Assembly (NCBI GenBank): GCA_963665265.2
Contig: OY762224.2
Span: 62,001 to 126,000, forward strand
DNA from: CAXXHQ01 sp963665265
GTDB taxonomy: Bacteria; Planctomycetota; Planctomycetia; Pirellulales; Thermoguttaceae
Direction of reading: 5' to 3'
Length of the DNA stretch: 64,000 bases
Both the position numbers and the translations under genes were made by a program. Positions 62,593 through 64,000 of this stretch are shown piece by piece (positions within the stretch are counted from its first letter, which is position 1; each line of letters opens with the position of its first letter). The notes beneath the pieces were generated by a model. That model was not told the DNA's origin and did no database searches. It was given only the letters and a program-made list of their open reading frames with translations.

Positions 62593-63069
62593 ATGAGCGA
62601 ATGGCTGGAAGCGGGAGCGAAGGCGCCTGATTTTACGTTGCCCGACGACGCCGGCGTTAAGGTGAAGCTCTCGGCGATGCGAGGCAAGCCGGTCGTTCTC
62701 TATTTTTATCCGAAGGACGATACGCCGGGTTGCACGACCGAGGCCTGTTCATTTCGCGACGCCAAGACGGAGTTCGCAAAACTTGGCGCCGTCGTCTTGG
62801 GCGTCAGTCCCGACACGATTTCGAGCCACGAGCGATTCCGTGAGAAGCACTCGCTGAATTTTCCGTTGCTGGCCGACACGGATCATGCCGTGGCGGAGAA
62901 ATACGGCGCGTGGGGCGAGAAAAACTTGTACGGCAAGACGTCGCTGGGCATTCGCCGCTCGACGTTCTTAATCGACGCCGACGGAGTCGTGCGAAAAGCC
63001 TGGAAGACGGTTCGCCCCGAAGGACATGACGAACAAGTCTTGGCGGCGCTAAAGGAGATCGTCGGTTAA
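62593..63069 (+). CDS. bcp: Thioredoxin-dependent peroxiredoxin, Bcp/PrxQ type
   Basis: This 158-residue cytoplasmic peroxidase reduces hydroperoxides. The active site is FYPKDDTPGCTTEACSFRD with peroxidatic Cys47 and resolving Cys52, the PrxQ spacing of four residues. LGVSPDTISSHERFREKHSLNFPLLAD follows. The length is typical. The leader of this gene may be structured. Confidence 0.95.
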   Translation: MSEWLEAGAKAPDFTLPDDAGVKVKLSAMRGKPVVLYFYPKDDTPGCTTEACSFRDAKTEFAKLGAVVLGVSPDTISSHERFREKHSLNFPLLADTDHAVAEKYGAWGEKNLYGKTSLGIRRSTFLIDADGVVRKAWKTVRPEGHDEQVLAALKEIVG

Positions 63070-63131
63070 CGTTTTAAGCCTGGTCGTTTTTTTCGCGACT
63101 TCAAGACAAACCTAGCTCTCTCGAAAAACGC

Positions 63132-63137
63132 TATAAT
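63132..63137 (+). promoter_or_regulatory. Possible -10 box (TATAAT) for the GNAT gene
   Basis: TATAAT in the context CGCTATAATG, 36 bases before the GNAT start, matches the context seen before fetA (8657). No clear -35 is present. Confidence 0.35.
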
Positions 63138-63172
63138 GACTGCTTCCTCCTTTTCGGAAAAGGGAAGCCGTC

Positions 63173-63646
63173 ATGCTCATTTCTCCGGCGAACGTAGGCG
63201 ACGCCCCTACGATTTACGACCTGCAGCGCCTCGCGTTTCAGACGGAAGCGGCAATCTACCGCGACAACTCGATTCGCCCGCTGACCGAAACGCTTTCCGA
63301 TTTGGAATCGCAATTCGGAAGCAGAAAGTTTCTGAAGGCGACGGAAAACGGACGAGTCATCGGCTCCATCCGCGCCTTCGCCGAAAACGGAACTTGTTTC
63401 GTCGAACGGCTGATGACGCATCCGGAATTCCGCCGCCAAGGGATCGGAACGGCCCTCCTAGCCCGCATCGAAACGCTATTCCCCAACGCCGATCGCTTCG
63501 AGTTGTTTACGGGCGAGAAAAGCGTCGAAAACCTCCGCCTTTACGAACGGCTCGGCTATCGACGGTTTCGCCGAAAACAGATTAGCGATTCGCTGCATTT
63601 AATTTTTTTGGAAAAGAAGCGGCGTGAAGGAACCTCGCATGACTGA
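63173..63646 (+). CDS. GNAT family N-acetyltransferase
   Basis: This protein of about 157 residues has the acetyl-CoA-binding signature RLMTHPEFRRQGIGTALLARIE near residues 80-101 (R-x-x-G-x-G/A pattern) and the closing SVENLRLYERLGYRRFRRKQ. Members acetylate amino groups of proteins or small molecules; the substrate is unknown. The stop overlaps the start of the pentapeptide-repeat gene by eight bases, so the two are coupled. Confidence 0.9.
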   Translation: MLISPANVGDAPTIYDLQRLAFQTEAAIYRDNSIRPLTETLSDLESQFGSRKFLKATENGRVIGSIRAFAENGTCFVERLMTHPEFRRQGIGTALLARIETLFPNADRFELFTGEKSVENLRLYERLGYRRFRRKQISDSLHLIFLEKKRREGTSHD

Positions 63647-64000
63647 ACCTAAAAACAACGAACAAACTTCGCCCGCGTCGGATTTGTTTTCACGGGATTA
63701 TTACGAGGGACGCTCCTTCTCGGGCGTCGAACTTGCCGACGGCGAAACTGCCGACGTAGAGTTTTTTCAGTGCAAGTTCGAGAACTGCCGCTTCACGCGT
63801 TACGCCTTCGCGCGGTGTCGATTTGAAGCTTGCACTTTCGATAAATGCGACCTGAGCCTCTTGAAGGTCGTCGATAGCCGCTGGACCGGCGTGCGATTGC
63901 TAAAGTCGAAGATGCTGGGAATCGATTGGACGCAGACGGCGAAACCGATTTCGCTCTCCTTCCAAGGCTGCAATCTCAGTCACTCGGCGTTCATCGGACT
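63639..64000 (+). CDS. Pentapeptide-repeat protein, partial
   Basis: About 120 residues are inside the window and the gene continues past its end. After a polar leader (MTEPKNNEQTSPASDLF) comes a right-handed quadrilateral beta-helix pattern with a central Phe or Leu every five residues: CKFENCRFTRYAFARCRFEA, CTFDKCDLSLLKV, and the block SKMLGIDWT seen in Qnr-like proteins. Some members mimic DNA and protect gyrase from quinolones or toxins; whether this one does so is unknown. The ATG overlaps the GNAT stop. Confidence 0.85.
   Translation, partial: MTEPKNNEQTSPASDLFSRDYYEGRSFSGVELADGETADVEFFQCKFENCRFTRYAFARCRFEACTFDKCDLSLLKVVDSRWTGVRLLKSKMLGIDWTQTAKPISLSFQGCNLSHSAFIG

Noticed and set aside
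1..64000. CRISPR array, tRNA or rRNA genes, insertion sequences
   Set aside because: No regularly spaced direct repeats with unique spacers, no T-loop/acceptor pattern, and no transposase or rRNA-like sequence were found. The short tandem units at 48466 and 59926 have no spacers.

Overview
The window is bacterial chromosome and most likely comes from a planctomycete, plausibly of the Pirellulales. This rests on gene content rather than any marker tree: an ECF sigma factor followed by membrane proteins, a Cys-type sulfatase, a PEP-CTERM protein, a lysine-rich small basic protein, a cytochrome b carrying C-terminal c-type haem domains beside a Rieske protein, a c-subunit of ATP synthase with a signal-like presequence, and many short secreted or membrane proteins with no recognisable domain. 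GTG and TTG starts are common. No rRNA, tRNA, insertion sequence, prophage or CRISPR array was found.

Layout. Positions 1-8.4 kb are mostly minus strand: a YCF48-like beta-propeller protein cut by the window edge, a GH88 hydrolase, a nitroreductase, and a four-gene operon (two zinc-ribbon membrane proteins, an Lgt-like/radical SAM fusion and a rhodanese membrane protein), then a squalene-cyclase-fold repeat protein and GroES. From 8.7 to 15.3 kb (plus) come a FetAB-type ABC pair, an ECF sigma factor with two membrane partners, and an S41 protease. From 15.4 to 25.7 kb lie a large secreted protein, a Ser/Thr kinase, a secreted Gln/Thr-rich protein, a 54-residue protein, YqgE, MsrA, a DMT transporter and a two-module M16 peptidase. 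A 1.2 kb gene-free stretch of decayed repeats follows. At 27-30 kb a BlaI-type repressor and an M56 sensor protease share a promoter fully covered by a palindromic operator. The next block holds NadD, a histidine kinase, the PEP-CTERM protein, a GH43 enzyme, an OmpA-type lipoprotein, the cytochrome b/Rieske pair, RibF with NrnA, acetolactate synthase, a GT87-like mannosyltransferase, ComEC, a sulfatase, TspO and a DUF4912 protein. A complete F-type ATP synthase operon occupies 51.1-59.0 kb. ArgS, RsfS, Bcp, a GNAT enzyme and a partial pentapeptide-repeat protein close the window.

Most distinctive points. (1) A single polypeptide joins an Lgt-like membrane domain to a radical SAM module resembling the archaeal tetraether-lipid synthase family, co-transcribed with a rhodanese membrane protein. 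(2) The cytochrome b lacks both histidines that normally bind haem bH (Asn99 and Leu200 instead) while keeping those for haem bL, and carries two fused c-type haem sites. (3) Many intergenic spaces carry hairpins with a GTAG foot, like REP elements, and this GTAG/GTAGGG motif supplies or directly abuts the stop codon of at least seven genes. (4) A tandem duplication of a zinc-ribbon gene carries along a dead copy of the first codons of the neighbouring fusion gene.

Coordinates were read by eye. Membrane spans, domain limits and start choices without a clear ribosome binding site are approximate.
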